From the NCBI GenBank assembly GCA_917880885.1, contig OU862922.1, forward strand, positions 20,646,627-20,710,626: DNA of 64,000 nucleotides. Reading direction: 5' to 3'. Source of the DNA: Limnephilus marmoratus (taxonomy: Eukaryota > Arthropoda > Insecta > Trichoptera > Limnephilidae). Positions 10,671 to 22,702 of this stretch are shown in pieces (position 1 is the stretch's first letter; the number at the start of each line of letters is the position of its first letter). The notes below the pieces were generated by a model that had not been told where the DNA came from, did not search any database, and saw only the letters and a program-made list of their open reading frames with translations. Position numbers and translations under genes: made by a program.

Positions 10671-11604
10671 TTAGGATTCTCCTTACATAAATATGCTTAG
10701 ATTATTTCTTTACAGGCGCCTATTCAAGGAATTTCCTAACTGTTCTCATTATTCTAACTTATAGCAAAACCATATGTTTCTGATATCAACGTTTACATTT
10801 AGTTGAATACGCCATCAGCGTATTTCAACCACCCCTGTAGATTCATTAATTACATAAAGTCTCGATGCAATTTTACGATGGTTCCTTAAATTAATAAATG
10901 AGAATAATTGTTGCTTTCACCTTGCCGCCCTTCATTGTACAGCTTACCTACTCTCACATTTATTACACATCTACCATCATGGCTATTATATACAATTAAC
11001 AATATATTTTGCCGAGTAGTTTACTGATGAGGAGGCGATGGCAATAAGATAATTAAAAAGGTAAGGTACTTCGCTATAATATGTGTAAATGTTTTAATAA
11101 ATAATAAAATACCACCCGGTTTTTAAAAAATAAATAATAAAATACCACCCGGAACACGGTTGAGAAGCGCTGCTGTAAGCGACAATGCACACAAAATAAA
11201 TAAAAGGTTTGCAAGGCAAAACTTGCAATGTGCATCACATTTCCAAGAATTCTCGCTTTGTGGGATTGTACTCAGAAAAGCTGCAAGCTGACACAGATCT
11301 CCAGACTAATAAAAATAAATGCATTTTGAAAAAGAGTGGTTTACGTAACATTTTTTCAATCCACCGGGAGTCAAACAGTTTAAGATTTGGGTCGTTTAGG
11401 AATATTGGATTCTGGGTTTAAATAAGGAAAAATGTACCAGTAAATGTGTTTCACTCAGCGATGTCCTTGGGAGAATTACTTTAAAATACTTCAAGGACGA
11501 TGTGTGGCCTTGCACAGAGAGCTCGGTTCCTTCTTACATTCGTTGTTTATCGGAAAATGGGAGAGGTTACACGTTACACACAGATAATTGAAACGGTTCC
11601 ATGA

Positions 11605-12008
11605 CATGTTATTTATTTTTTGTATTATGCCGTGTTGCGCCACCTCCTCCTTTAGCCAACGTTTCGGACAGCGTTAAGTGTACATCATCTGGGCAGATAA
11701 TTGTTGGTGAAATATATGCTTATGTACTTAGAAGCGATACCGTGTTGCCAGCTCCACTCCACTACAAGCTGGTATTATAGTATACTTCATAATTACTTCA
11801 TATACTTCATAATAACTTCATAATTATACTTCATGCGTTTAGCTTCGGTGTAGCCGTCAATTACCGGATACCAAGAACTATTGAGCTTAGCTCCGTTTTC
11901 TCAATTAGTCTTGAAACGTTGGATGAAGGAGGAGGTAGCACAACACGGCATAATATCCCAAAAATAAATAACAAACATACTAATGGCAGTGAAAATCTAA
12001 AATCATAT
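11605..12008. mobile_element. Palindromic hammerhead-like element, copy 1 (degenerate)
   Basis: The target duplication CGGTTCCATGA (11 bp) lies at 11594-11604 and 12009-12019. The arms are a degraded inverted repeat: the left carries CCTCCTCCTTTAGCCAACG and the right AACGTTGGATGAAGGAGGAG. A hammerhead-like core on the minus strand (11661-11691) has lost the canonical CTGANGA (it reads CAGATGA). The same family is better preserved at 25283-25836 and 39879-40610. Confidence 0.65.
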
Positions 12009-12224
12009 CGGTTCCATGAAATCTTAGAAACACGCAATTTCAACACCTTTTTGAAAATTCATTAAAAGTTATGAAAAAATAAAATTGAAAATATGATATG
12101 ATATGTTAAGATATGGACGCAAGCCGACTGTCGCCGATCTACGATCAAATGGTGGAATCAATTAAAGTTTTGCTTTGGTGTGGAAGCTGAAACAAAGGCG
12201 AGGCGGGCTGCTCTGCGTAGATGC

Positions 12225-12600
12225 GATATTTATTTATTTGTAAGAAACAAACAGCTTTTACATAATATAGAGTGATAAATATACAAGTGAACTGAAGTCA
12301 AGCCACAGAACTTTCTTATGCTAAAGTACATCGGAAATGAAGTTTTAATATCTTAAAATTAATTTTGGGTCATTGGAAGGGGAGAGGAAAAGGAATATAG
12401 GAAAAGGATAGGAGATGCTCCCGATACATTTATATCGATATTTCTTTAGGTTATTACTAAAAATGTCAATGCTGTAAAATTTTGTATTATATTGTGCACA
12501 TACACGAGGAATTGGGGAATTATTGATATTGCAGTAGTATGGGGTGAACCATGTTGGCGACACGCGATGTACTTGCGGTTTCATTAACAATGATTCATGG
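12225..12600 (-). mobile_element. Possible LINE 3' end fragment
   Basis: The run ATTTATTTATTTG followed by AACAGCTTTTACATAATA resembles minus-strand LINE 3' tails at 17337-17480 and 44030 onward. No protein similarity is recognisable in it. Confidence 0.35.
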
Positions 12601-13172
12601 CCAATCTCTCTTTCGTCTGTTATGCACGGTCCTGAAGTAAAGAAGGGCCATTCTGGTCTTTAAAGTAGTTCCGAGAACATTATGGGAGCAATGGCATTAA
12701 AACTCACCAAATGCACCGTAAATATCAGGCAAGAAGGGCATTTAATAATTTTTCATTTGGTACAAAAAATGAGGGAAAAATAGATCTTGTGGTGGAACTA
12801 CAATACACGATTATAACGTCTACAAATTTGTTTAGATTCATAATATCATCAGACTGCACATCGTTGCAGAAAACGAATGACAGTTAAAATATTGTTTTTA
12901 TACCTATAATGTTTTCTAATGTAATTTCCGTACGTATGTATTTTTACGTTTAAAAAAGTATTTGATAAGTTTTTAAGTTTTTTTTTTCTCCACAGATTAC
13001 ATAATTTTTAAAGTTTTTTGTGTGCCAGCGAGTATTTTTTCTTTCTTACAGTTCTTGAAAACAAATTACAATACAAAACACACTAAACTTTATTTTCCCT
13101 CTCCCTCTTCTGTTTTTTCTAATTTTCTGTAATTTTTTATTAATTTCGGCATACTATTTTATTTACACAGCC

Positions 13173-13200
13173 CTGAGGAAGGTTCAGGCTGAACCGAAAC
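13173..13200 (+). ncRNA. Hammerhead-ribozyme-like core
   Basis: CTGAGGA, a hairpin GGTTCA-GGC-TGAACC (6 bp, 3-nt loop), then GAAAC, followed by the self-complementary CCGG. This matches the conserved hammerhead pattern CUGANGA, stem II, GAAA. I cannot confirm stems I and III here. Confidence 0.45.
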
Positions 13201-13419
13201 CGGTTAAACCTTAATACAAACCTAAACATAAGAATTCATATAAACTGTTTAAATGTGAATCAAGAAATTCCTTGCAACTGTCCAAAATTTAATTAAGTAG
13301 GTAGGTACTCGTACAAGCAATAAAATTCCATGAAAAATATTAATCAAAACTTTAAATGAAACTCTGATGTCGAAAATTTGAGCAATAAATTTAAAAAAAC
13401 TAACCTAATTTTTTCAAAA

Positions 13420-13690
13420 CAATAAGAAACATTTTAGATAAAGAACAACTAATTAAAATTTATTACGCATTAGCACAATCTCATCTACAATATGGTCTAA
13501 CCGGATGGGGAAGCTCATGCGATTCCACTATAAAACCTGTCCTCATAGTACAAAGGGCAATTTTGAAAATTATACGAGTCCCCATCAGAACTCCTACAGA
13601 CTACGTTTATAATGCCCTGAAATTAATGTCACTGAAACAATTATATACAAAAGATATTCTAATTTAGAAGAAAACTAAGGATAATTTACA
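13420..13690 (+). pseudogene. LINE ORF2 C-terminal fragment related to LINE-A
   Basis: Translates as DKEQLIKIYYALAQSHLQYG, then LTGWGSSCDSTIKPVL and AILKIIRVPIRTPTDYVYN, collinear with the LINE-A segment at about 7540-7770 (KLKSVYYALVQSRLSY). It is truncated on both sides and stops soon after KQLYTKDIL. A 5'- and 3'-degraded relative, not a copy of the same subfamily. Confidence 0.7.
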
Positions 13691-13996
13691 CGGACAAACT
13701 CAGGCCGATTCACAAGATCAACGTAATACATTCCACCAACCTACAACTACAATGATTAATTTATGTGTATTGTTTTTCTTCTAGATATTACTTTATGATT
13801 TTCCTCTCGCAATATTTTAACATATGTACTTACATATAATTCAAACATATAACCATGTACAATGTGACATTAGAACGGATTACCCCAATAAGGACACTTG
13901 CGTTTCTAAAAAATTGTAAAAAAAATATGATTAAATGCAGTTGGTTTTGCTTCGGCCTCTGTGCGCTGCGCCGACCGCACCGAAGTGTACCTTGGC

Positions 13997-14714
13997 TAGC
14001 GCCACACTTGACGGAAATTCCGTCGCGTAACTTCCGCGACGGAACGCCAATACATGTAATTGCATATAAATTACAAATAGCGGGCATACTACGCGGAAGA
14101 TCGGTCGTTCCGTCGCGAACAATCGGTCGCTCCGTGACGGACCGCCGACTCTCGCATCTGCTCCGGTCTCCGCGCACCGATCTTCCGTCGGCGGAAGATC
14201 GGCAACGACGCATTCCAAGTATTTGTATGCATCGCGCCACATTCGGCGGAAAACACGCGGCGACGACGCACGCACAGGATGTTCGACACTGAACGATTTA
14301 TTATCGAAGTGCAAAATAGAGTTTGCCTTTGGGACTTGAGTCCAGACTCTAGTCTAGGTAATATAGTCCTTCATTAAATTCAGCAATTCATCAAATGATT
14401 GTATGGACATTCGATAATATTCGAATGCTTTATCTGGATAATGTCTTAGTTGCATATACAAGGTATGAAATTGCCCAATTTCTAGTCGAAGAGTATTTAA
14501 GGGATGAACCCAATATTTACGCTTTCTTTTTTTTTCTTCATCTAATGCCTCATAAATAGCTATCACTTCTATCGGATTCATTACGACCACACCGTATAAG
14601 CGTTGGCAGTCGACTGATAATCCGCCACTGAATATTCAGTGTGGCTGCAACGTATGGCAACGGATTAACTCCCGCGGAAGTTACGCGACGGAATTTCCGT
14701 CAAGTGTGGCGCTA
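13997..14714 (-). mobile_element. PIF/Harbinger element, internally deleted
   Basis: Near-perfect terminal inverted repeats of about 42 bp: 13997-14038 starts TAGCGCCACACTTGACGG and 14673-14714 is its reverse complement. They enclose a minus-strand HARBI1-like transposase fragment. TA flanks both ends, but the 3-bp TWA duplication expected for the superfamily is not clearly preserved. The interior at 14090-14230 is GC-rich with repeated GATCGG/GGTCG motifs that produce overlapping spurious frames. Confidence 0.7.
14354..14590 (-). pseudogene. HARBI1-like transposase, N-terminal fragment
   Basis: 78 residues. The core RKYWVHPLNTLRLEIGQFHT, followed by LYMQLRHYPDKAFEYYRMS and FDELL, is the characteristic N-terminal region of PIF/Harbinger transposases. 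The catalytic DDE domain, which should follow, is missing: the frame ends at residue 78 and the terminal repeat lies a few hundred bases further on. So this is a non-autonomous remnant, which would need a transposase from elsewhere to move. The family assignment rests on recognising the W-V-H-P and YYRMS blocks. Confidence 0.7.
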
Positions 14715-15176
14715 AGGCTGAATTTAATCTTACGCCGACCGCACGCGCACCGTCGGCGCTGATGGTCGAGATATATGAACTCCTAGGAAGCGTTTTTGAA
14801 TGACGCGTAGCTATCAGCGCGCAAGGTTGTCAGCGCTGATGGCTACGCGGCCGTATGCGTCGCGCGTTGGCGCCGCGTAGCTGTCGGCGCTGACGATCGC
14901 ACGAGCGCCTCTGCTTTCAGTGAGCGTTCTAGTGTCGAGCGGAGCGGCCGTCGTCAGCGTGTACAGTCATGGCGAATCGTTTTTTTTTGGGATAGGTAGT
15001 ACAAAGCAGCAATAACTAATACACTCCGTATTTTGGTCTTTTTTTTTTTTTATCTTCGTCTGTACAGTAAGGCGGTCAGTACGATACTGAAACGAGCCAC
15101 GCTGAGCCTCAGCGCTGACGAACTACGCGCTAATCTATGAGCGCTGACGGTGAGCGTGAGACTAAATTCAGCCTTA
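14713..15176. mobile_element. MITE adjoining the Harbinger element
   Basis: Inverted termini TAAGGCTGAATTTA (left) and its complement at 15163-15176, extending about 28 bp with mismatches. The interior repeats CGGCGCTGA and GCTACGCG motifs on both strands and is much more CpG-rich than its surroundings. It shares its left end with the right end of the previous element, so one may have inserted at the edge of the other. Confidence 0.6.
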
Positions 15177-15289
15177 GTGTAAAACATTATGAAATGGGTG
15201 CTTGTAAAAGCACCCAGTAAGGCCCACATTATCAAATAAAGTATTTTTTAAGTTATAGCATCATGTAATAATTGCATTATACTTTATAT

Positions 15290-16365
15290 CAGGGGTTCCC
15301 AAAGTGTGGGGCGCCGTAGAAAGTAAAGAAGGGTGCCGTAAGTCAATCCTCTATCATTATCCGAAACCGCAAATATTCGCGGGTACCTCTAAAGCAACAA
15401 TTCCTATTTTGAGCGCTCGCATCTTCGAAGAACATAGGTACATACTCGTCGCCGTCGCTCACTCGCCGAAAAGTTCCTACGCGCTTGAAAACCGTTGATA
15501 ACCACAAGGCAACAACACACACATTCTGAGAGAATTGCGGCGCTTAGTAAGAAACTGCAGTTGTGGATAAAAAAATGAATGAAGGCAGCTGTCAAGATTG
15601 CTTCCCCCCAATTGTAAAAATATGCGGCATCTAATGAACTAGTTGTCTCACAAGACCTGATGGCCCTTTTCACGAAACACCTACCGAAGCTCAGCTGGTT
15701 TTCGAAGTACTTCGCAGATGATGATGTCGAAAAATTTTCATGGATCCAAGATCCCTTCCGTGCACAAGCTCCACCAGGATTCACAACACAAGAGCAAGAG
15801 AGTCTCATTAAACTCTCTTGCGATAACAGCCTAAAAACTAGATTCACCAGTTCCGATTTGGTGTAGTTTTGGTTATCGATTAAAAGGAATATCCAAATTT
15901 AACTTCGAAAGCTTTAAAATTTTTTATTCCGTTTGCAACATCATATTTATGAAGCTGGATTTTCAGCTGAAGCTGAATAAAATATCACTCAAAGATCAAA
16001 GTGGAGCAAGAAATGAGAGTAGCAGTCCCCGCTTTGAAAAACTGTGCGGTTAAGCTCACCCGTCACATTGATTTGACTGAGTAACTATCGTATTTTATTT
16101 TTTTCTTAGGTCTTTTTTGTTGTTCTCTGTTCCAATTCTGAATTCTAATAAATATAATAAAACTCGATTTCATATTGTGGATGTTTTAATTTTTGTACCT
16201 ATCTACCTAACTACTATTATTGTGGGTACCTATTTCTTTTGACTGTACTATATATATATAGTCACTATATATTATCTATTCCAAATAGCTTACTAAAGTA
16301 GGGCGCCGTGACAAAATACTAAACTTGTAAGTGCGCCGCGGGCTGAAAAAGATTGGGAACCCCTG
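15290..16365 (+). mobile_element. hAT element with 8-bp target duplication
   Basis: Termini CAGGGGTTCCC and GGGAACCCCTG, flanked by CTTTATAT at 15282-15289 and 16366-16373. About 1.08 kb. It contains the decayed C-terminal part of a transposase, so it is an internally deleted copy of an autonomous element. Confidence 0.85.
15660..16085 (+). pseudogene. hAT transposase C-terminal (dimerisation) remnant, ZBED5/SCAND3-like
   Basis: The open part (15660-15866) contains FSWIQDPF and FTTQEQESLIKLSCDN followed by LKTRF, the typical lead-in to the hAT C-terminal dimerisation domain of ZBED5/SCAND3-type transposases. Beyond the stop at 15866, further pieces in the same direction read YEAGFSAEAE and, after frame changes, VAVPALKNCAVKLT, which are the expected later blocks. 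Multiple stops and frameshifts make it non-functional. The N-terminal zinc finger and most of the RNase H-like catalytic region are absent. Confidence 0.7.
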
Positions 16366-18090
16366 CTTTATATGATTATTCCATAATACTAATCTAGAAT
16401 CAATGTAGAATCATAATTTTTTTCCGAAGAAAAGAAGGCGAATTCTTCATAAGGCTTCAGAAGGCACACAGCCATTACGCGTAATAATAATTACACATCA
16501 GAACTTGTTTATAAAAAAATGTGAACGTAAATCGAATAATAATATTATTGAGTACATGACTTGTGTTCGGAATATTGTATAATATGGATCCTGTGCACTT
16601 ATCATCGCATTAATGCACCATTCATAATTGCATACCTTCTCTTTATAGGTTTATGAAATGTGTAAAGTGCAGTGGACAAAATTACAGATTATTTATTCAC
16701 TAACCAATATTCGACGTAGCCTGTAGTACATTAACATATTTAATGAAAGAATTAATGATAGGAAAACGTCCATGAAAGGTTTGCCTGATCAGTGGTTTTA
16801 CCATGAAGATAATTCACATGTGTCATTAAGGAATATTTTATCGTGTTTAGAAATCATATTTCCACTTTAAAGTAGAACATGACTTTTACAAATTAATCAT
16901 TTATTATCATTATAACAGTTTATTTATTAGTTTAGGGATAACAAAGGGAAGAGCTAAGAAAAATATGGCCTTACTGGGACGCGGTTACATGATGTTGTTA
17001 TAACGATACATGATGTTGTTATAAAGTAAACATCAATTTAGTTATATAGCACGTGCATATTTAAATATGTTTTGTAGTATTTTAGTATTTTATTTATTTT
17101 CGTTTTTTACATCAGTATGTAATAAACTAATAATCGATGCAGATAAAATCTAATGACAGATTTTCACACTAATATAAAATTACAACAAAAAACTAATGAG
17201 TTCCGCAGCAATACATGTATGTATTGGATAAAATAATTAAAATATACAAGTATTCATCGAAGGCAATAGGAAAAAATATTTTGTCGAAAAATCGGGAAAA
17301 AAATCGTTAAATTGTACTGTGTCTGTGTGCGTTGATAAATATTTATTTTAATATTTATTTAAGGCCATAAAAAGGCTTTTACATTACAATGATAAGAATA
17401 TAAGTTACAGTGGCACAAAGGAGGGTATCAGTAGTATTAAAGACAAAATGATAATGAATGAGACTAAATTATCTAATATACAAGAGATAAAGTTGTTTTT
17501 TTTTTAACTCAACAGTTAGTTTTTCACAAAAAATAGAATAGGAAAGAAATATAAAAAAATGCGTACTCGAGTAATAGTTATGAACATTCTACATAACAGA
17601 ATGATAATGTTAAGAAAAGTAACTTGATAGCAAGTATAATCGTGCAAAATTGTCAACATCAAGTACCTACATCTATTTATAAATTAGCATGCTATTTGCA
17701 ATTCGTTGCGTTCTAGGTCTTGGCTTGTAAATAAATAAATTTAGTATTTTGATAGAAAGCAGTCACTTTGTGGTTTGACATATTGAATGAATCCAGTTTA
17801 ATTCTATACCCTGAATATCCCTTTAGCACCGAGTTATTTATATATCATAAAACATGATTACTTGCTACTTGTTATGCAATTTTGATAGTATGTAAAAGTA
17901 ACGTTTATAACACAACATAAATACATCATTTTGACAAACCTAACATGCGATAAAACTATCCAATTCACTCACTATGTCCTAGATACTAGATACCGAATAC
18001 AATACCTATTTACTTGCGTACAAATTATTATGAAACTGGTTAATTTTGCCTAATATGAAATATTAAAAAATAAATTGCGTCTGTTTTCCT
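16366..18090. other. AT-rich gene-free stretch with a LINE tail
   Basis: No gene recognised. Around 17337-17480 a run of ATTTATTTTAATATTTATTT followed by GGCTTTTACATT resembles the minus-strand 3' end of a LINE. The rest has no repeat that I can pair within the window. Confidence 0.45.
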
Positions 18091-18094
18091 CCCA

Positions 18095-18190
18095 GGAGTC
18101 GTGGGTTCAATTCCTCTGCTACCCAAGTCCTTCATTATTTCAAAAAACCTCATATTCGTTGTGCAAGAATGTTTTTATTTCTTATTAACC
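18095..18190 (+). mobile_element. tRNA-derived SINE fragment (second SINE family)
   Basis: B-box-like GTGGGTTCAATTCCTC is followed by a short AT-rich body ending in CGTTGTGCAAGAATGTTTTT. A similar layout occurs at 27270-27450 (minus) and 29720-29850. Confidence 0.45.
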
Positions 18191-18882
18191 AAAAAAAAAA
18201 GTTTTAAAATGTTTTTAACGTTACTAAATTACTGTCTATCAAAAATAAGTTTGCCTGCAATTTGAAGATCGCAAAACTCTTTAGCCTGATGTTTGGCGGG
18301 CTTCGGCTAATTTCGCCAAAGTAGTCAGTGAATGTCGGTGTCCCGTGAGTTTAAATATATGGTCCGTGAGTATCGTTCGACTGGCGAACGGGGACAATCG
18401 CACAATGCGGACTTTATTTATTTATAAATCCCATTTGAAAAAGCAGTCAATAACAACACCTAAATAAACATATTCTTTAACCAGTTCAATATGTTCATAT
18501 GTACCTACACAATGCAGGGATACCAACGTGTAAGCAATCTGAAGTCTGTGTTTTTATTTCAGGTGTAATAATATTTGACTTGGCATTGGGTGATCTAATA
18601 TGTATCATTTAGTTTTTTTTTGCATTTATGATTAAACCAGACGTTAAGTTCAGTGTAACCTTTTGGTAAGAGTTCAATACATAATTGCAAATCACTGCGA
18701 GAAATCACCTTAAAAATATTGGTTAAATAGGTTAGGTAATGGGCTATTTTTTAATTTTTAATGACTTTTCAAAAGGGTAGTCAGTTGAATTGATGAGTTG
18801 TCATAGAATGGAACCCCTCACAACATACCTCCCCGAACCAAATGGAACACGGTTTCAAGTATTCGTCTGCATGGTCTAACTC

Positions 18883-19299
18883 ACAGGTTCTCGGGGGCGT
18901 TTCAGACCTTCAGGGGGGCGGTAGAAGACCAAGAAAAAATTGGGGGGCGTTTCAGAAATTCAGGGGGACGGTAGGAGACCCAGAGAAACCCATCCCACCC
19001 TACCCCATCTTATCTTCCCCCATCCCATCCCGTTGGGGGCCATCCATAAATTACGTCTCACCTTAAAATATTTCCTTATCAGATAATGCCCCCTCCGTTG
19101 TGGCAAATGTAACCCCATCGTGGTATCCCATTACGCCCCCTCCGTTGTGGCAAATGTAACCCTGTCCGTGGTAACCCGTTACACACACCCCCCCCTTTTT
19201 GTGGTCAATTATTGCTGTTTTGGATTCACGAGTTAGGGGGCGCTAGAAATAAAAAATATTCTCAAAGTGGGCGGTGGGCAAAAAAAGGTTGAGAATCTA
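18883..19299. mobile_element. Non-autonomous hAT element
   Basis: Ends ACAGGTTCTC and GTTGAGAATCTAAG, flanked on both sides by GTCTAACTC (18874-18882 and 19300-19308), consistent with an 8- to 9-bp target duplication. The interior holds tandem GGGGGGCGTTTCAGA-type units and two copies of CCCCCTCCGTTGTGGCAAAT. No coding region. Confidence 0.7.
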
Positions 19300-19809
19300 A
19301 GGTCTAACTCCTCTATTTAAATGTTCCAATAATATCTCACCGTGTGCAGGCGCAATTGGAACAGTGCGCCAATTGGCCAATATGGGCCCTTGCGTCCGTT
19401 TGACTCAGGGCCGGCCCTGGCTGAATGCAGCTATTTATCTATCTATAATCTAAAGAGGGCTAATCTAATAGAAATTAGATCAATAGCGGAGCTGATGATG
19501 ATTGCAGTGGGTTGTAGAGTGTCACCAGCTCGTGCTATCGATCCGTGAAGCCTTTCTCACGGATTAGCTTTATTACTCACCAGTCACTAGTTACTAGTTA
19601 TTACTGAGTAGGAGCTCCTGTTGGTCACCGATCTGCTGACACCCACCACTTCACATTATTAGATACAATTTGCACACTCGATCGGAGAAGATAAGAATTT
19701 TTTGCGATTTTCAGAATTCTTATGTGCTGTAATTCTCAAATTACGCTATTTGCAACATGCACAATGCAGTACATTACACAGAAAACCATATTTTTTTTGG
19801 AATTTATTA

Positions 19810-19917
19810 TTAACTACCGGTTAGTGGTTGAGTTGGCATATCGCGTTTGGGTACCATCCAGGCGTCGCGTCGTGCTTTCAATTCCTCGGCTGGCTAAGTC
19901 CTCCATCGCGACATAAG
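19810..19917 (+). mobile_element. tRNA-like SINE head
   Basis: A-box-like TGGTTGAGTTGGCAT and B-box-like GCTTTCAATTCCTC in cloverleaf order. The minus strand at 27358-27445 carries the same family. It sits immediately upstream of a TTC microsatellite. Confidence 0.5.
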
Positions 19918-20270
19918 CAGCATTTTCCTTCTTCTTCTTCTTCTTCTTCTTCTTCTTCTTCTTCTTCTTCTTGTGCCCTGTCCGTTCAACGGACGTTGGC
20001 TATGTGGACTTTGTTTACTGCGGCCCGGAACAGCTCCACGGTAGACTGGCCAAACCACTGTCTCAGGTTTTTCAGCCATGAGGTTCTCCTTCTTCCAGGG
20101 CCCCGTCTTCCGGCAATCTTTCCCTGCATTATGACATGCAGGATCTCATACTTCTCTGGATGTCCCATCACATGTCCAAGATATTTAAGTTTTCGGATTT
20201 TCATAGTTTTAACTATTTCCTTTTCTTTATTCATCCGAACCATAACATCTTCGTTTGTATTAATGTAGAG
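19895..20270 (-). mobile_element. RTE-like LINE 3' end with GAA-repeat tail
   Basis: The minus-strand frame 20243-19986 encodes LKYLGHVMGHPEKYEILHVI, then GKIAGRRGPGRRRTSWLKNL and RQWFG, the conserved C-terminus of RTE/BovB-like and related endonuclease-RT proteins. On the plus strand the copy is preceded by a TTC microsatellite (19929-19972), which read on the minus strand is a (GAA)n tail. Everything upstream of the C-terminal about 85 residues is missing. Confidence 0.75.
19929..19972. repeat. (TTC)n microsatellite
   Basis: About 14 uninterrupted TTC units. It doubles as the GAA tail of the minus-strand LINE fragment. Confidence 0.9.
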
Positions 20271-20589
20271 TAATGGCTGTTTATCAGTTTTGAAAATTTC
20301 CTACTACCATCACAGTAAGCGGAAAACGTTGCCTGTTTGGTGGACTTTGCGTTGGTGTGACTGGTAAATAAACCACATATTTATACCCCGAAATAAACTT
20401 TACTTATTGAAAGAATACCTCAACCTTTGATGCTGTAACTCTGTAATATGTATAAAAAAGCATATCTCATTTTAATCTTAACAAAAATAATAAATGCTGT
20501 GGGTTTTAATTTTTTAATGACAGAGCATTAAATTGGCTAAAAATTTATCTTCACAAAAGAACAAAAATTGTTCAACCAATATAACCCAC

Positions 20590-21470
20590 ACATTAAGTTC
20601 AGTTTTTACAAGTGATTTTTAAATATCACAATGTATTTGGTCCATTACTTTTTATCACATACGAGTATGTTAAGGATATTTTAAAACAAAACCTCGGTGG
20701 AAGCGTTATTTCTTATGCGGACGACGTGATCATCATAGTAAAGGGTCAGGACTGCAACATTGTAAAGGAATTATGTAAAGGAAACCACTGCACAGTGGTC
20801 AGCGCATTTGCCCGGAAAATGAAAGGTCCTGGGTTCGAGTCCCAGAGGTGCAAATATATTTTTCTGATTTTTCTGTGTCCAGGTTTTCGATTGAGTTTCG
20901 CTAATATTGTCTTCATTTAATTAAATATTACAATTTGAGGTTTCAATCACAAAAAAAATAAAAAATAAAAATGTAGCAAAACTGTCTGTAATAGCTCGTG
21001 TCCCACAAATGACTGAAATAAAATACCTCGGTGTAATTGTAAACAACTTATGAAATGGAATAGACACAAATGTAAGTGAACTTGTTAAGCGCATTAGGAA
21101 ATGTATTTATATTTATTTATTAGATTAAGAAATATTCGCAAGTTTAATAATTTTAAAGAAGGTCTATTTCGAAGTCATCTATTTTGAACCAACAGTGATG
21201 AGTGTAGCAAGGGTAAAGTCATGCAATGTCCAGTGTTCTGAATATAATGTCCTCCACGCGCAAATTCGTATCTTCCCCAAGCATAAACTTTTTAATAAAG
21301 TGTGTTTTATCGGAAGTGTCCTGCAGGTAAGTATGTTTCTGTATCTGTTTGTAAATAATAAAATTAGATAGAGCCTAAAATTAATGATAAATTGTAAAGC
21401 GCCCTTGAGGTGATTTTTCACAAAAACGGCGCTCTATAAATTGTCCAATTATTATTATTATTATCTATTT
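20590..21470 (+). mobile_element. 5'-truncated CR1/Jockey-like LINE, interrupted by a SINE
   Basis: RT motif pieces FGPLLFITYEYV and VISYADDVIIIVKG (a YADD catalytic box) end near 20775. The frame resumes after the SINE at about 20985 with VPQMTEIKYLGVIVNN. The 3' part carries the AAAGCGCCCTTGAGGTGATT motif (about 21397) and an (ATT)n tail near 21446-21465. Related 3' ends occur at 27560-27680 and, inverted, at about 45800-45850. Confidence 0.7.
20776..20980 (+). mobile_element. tRNA-derived SINE inserted in a LINE
   Basis: A-box-like AGTGGTCAGCGCATTTG and B-box-like GGGTTCGAGTCCCAG form a tRNA-like head, followed by an AT-rich body and an A-rich tail (AAAAAAAATAAAAAATAAAA). The LINE reading frame before and after it is collinear with other RTs. 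ATGTA on both sides could be a short target duplication. Confidence 0.7.
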
Positions 21471-21642
21471 TAGTATGTCTTCAAACTTTGCAAATTCACT
21501 TTGTAGCATCATTTTTAATTAAATGAAACCACATTGCTTTGAATGATATAGTTATATAATATCTTTATATAGTGATGTTATACAAAGTAATTTGTTTTCA
21601 TTTAATTTATTATGTAATTATTGGACGTAAGCCCTATATATT

Positions 21643-22702
21643 AGTGGCGGTCCGTGTGTTTTCAGTGAGGTAGAGTGCTAAGATTGAAAAATACGACAAT
21701 TGATGTTGTTGTAAATGAAGACGAATTGTATTCTTTTTGTATGAAGATATATTGAAATGTGGATGCGGCGCATCCTCAAACTGAAAGAATCCTGAAAATC
21801 TTCAAAAAAAATATTGAAATTTTGAAAAAAAATTATATTAATTTTCAGCTACAACAACACCAACAACGTTGTATTTTTAAACGATTTTAAAGAGAGGAGG
21901 TTCTTAATCCGACTGTATTTTTTTTTAATGTTTGTTACTTCAGAACTTTTGACTGGGTGAACCGATATTGATGATTCTTTCTTATTTAAATGCTGGTGCT
22001 TTCCGTGTGGTCCCATTTCAATTTGGTCCAGTTCTGACAATGGCATCCATGGGAAAACCATATAAGTCTTAAATTTCCATTAAGTATGTGCTCGACAAAT
22101 GGACGAATAACTCATTTTCGATTTCGATAATTCTTTTTTATTGAAAAGAATGTACTTCAAGGGTAGTTCGATAAGAGTTTGGTTAGGTTCTCATTATAGG
22201 ATCCATGACAAATTAACGGAACTCTTCAATTCTTAGGAGCAAATTAACGATACTCGGCCGAATCTTTTATAGGCTACCCGGATCTTTGAGTAACCTATCG
22301 TAAAGTCGTTATGGTCAAGTAATGTCTGTCTCATATGAGCAGCACGTTTGGTAGGTCTACACATATTCAGACAAATTAGTTATACTTCAGATTCACTAAA
22401 AATCAAAAAATAAACAAAAATTTTAACAAAACAAAAAAACGACTTAAAAAAATGCACTAAAAAGCAAAAAAATAATTTCGTATTCTTCTACAACCTAATA
22501 TATCAACTTACTTTTTCTACTCATCAATATGTAGGTACGATTGTTATTTTTGGAGTCGGTGTCATAACCTAGCTATTCAAATATATAAAATTATTTTTTA
22601 CTTTTTAGTGTATTTTTATTAGTCGTTTTTTTTTGTTTTGTTAAAATTTTTGTTTATTCAATCTTAGAACTCTACCTCACTGAAAACTCACGGACCGCCA
22701 CT
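21643..22702. mobile_element. MITE with AGTGGCGGTCCGTG termini, copy A
   Basis: Termini AGTGGCGGTCCGTG (21643) and its complement (ending 22702) extend to about 45 bp of inverted repeat (TTTTCAGTGAGGTAGAG). The centre (about 22395-22640) is itself a palindrome built on AACAAAAATTTTAACAAAAC. Copy B at 28128-29125 has the same internal sequence in the opposite orientation. Confidence 0.7.

Noticed and set aside
13830..14314. Several overlapping arginine/serine-rich frames of 66-145 codons
   Set aside because: They lie in the GC-rich inverted repeats of the Harbinger element and have no recognisable domain.
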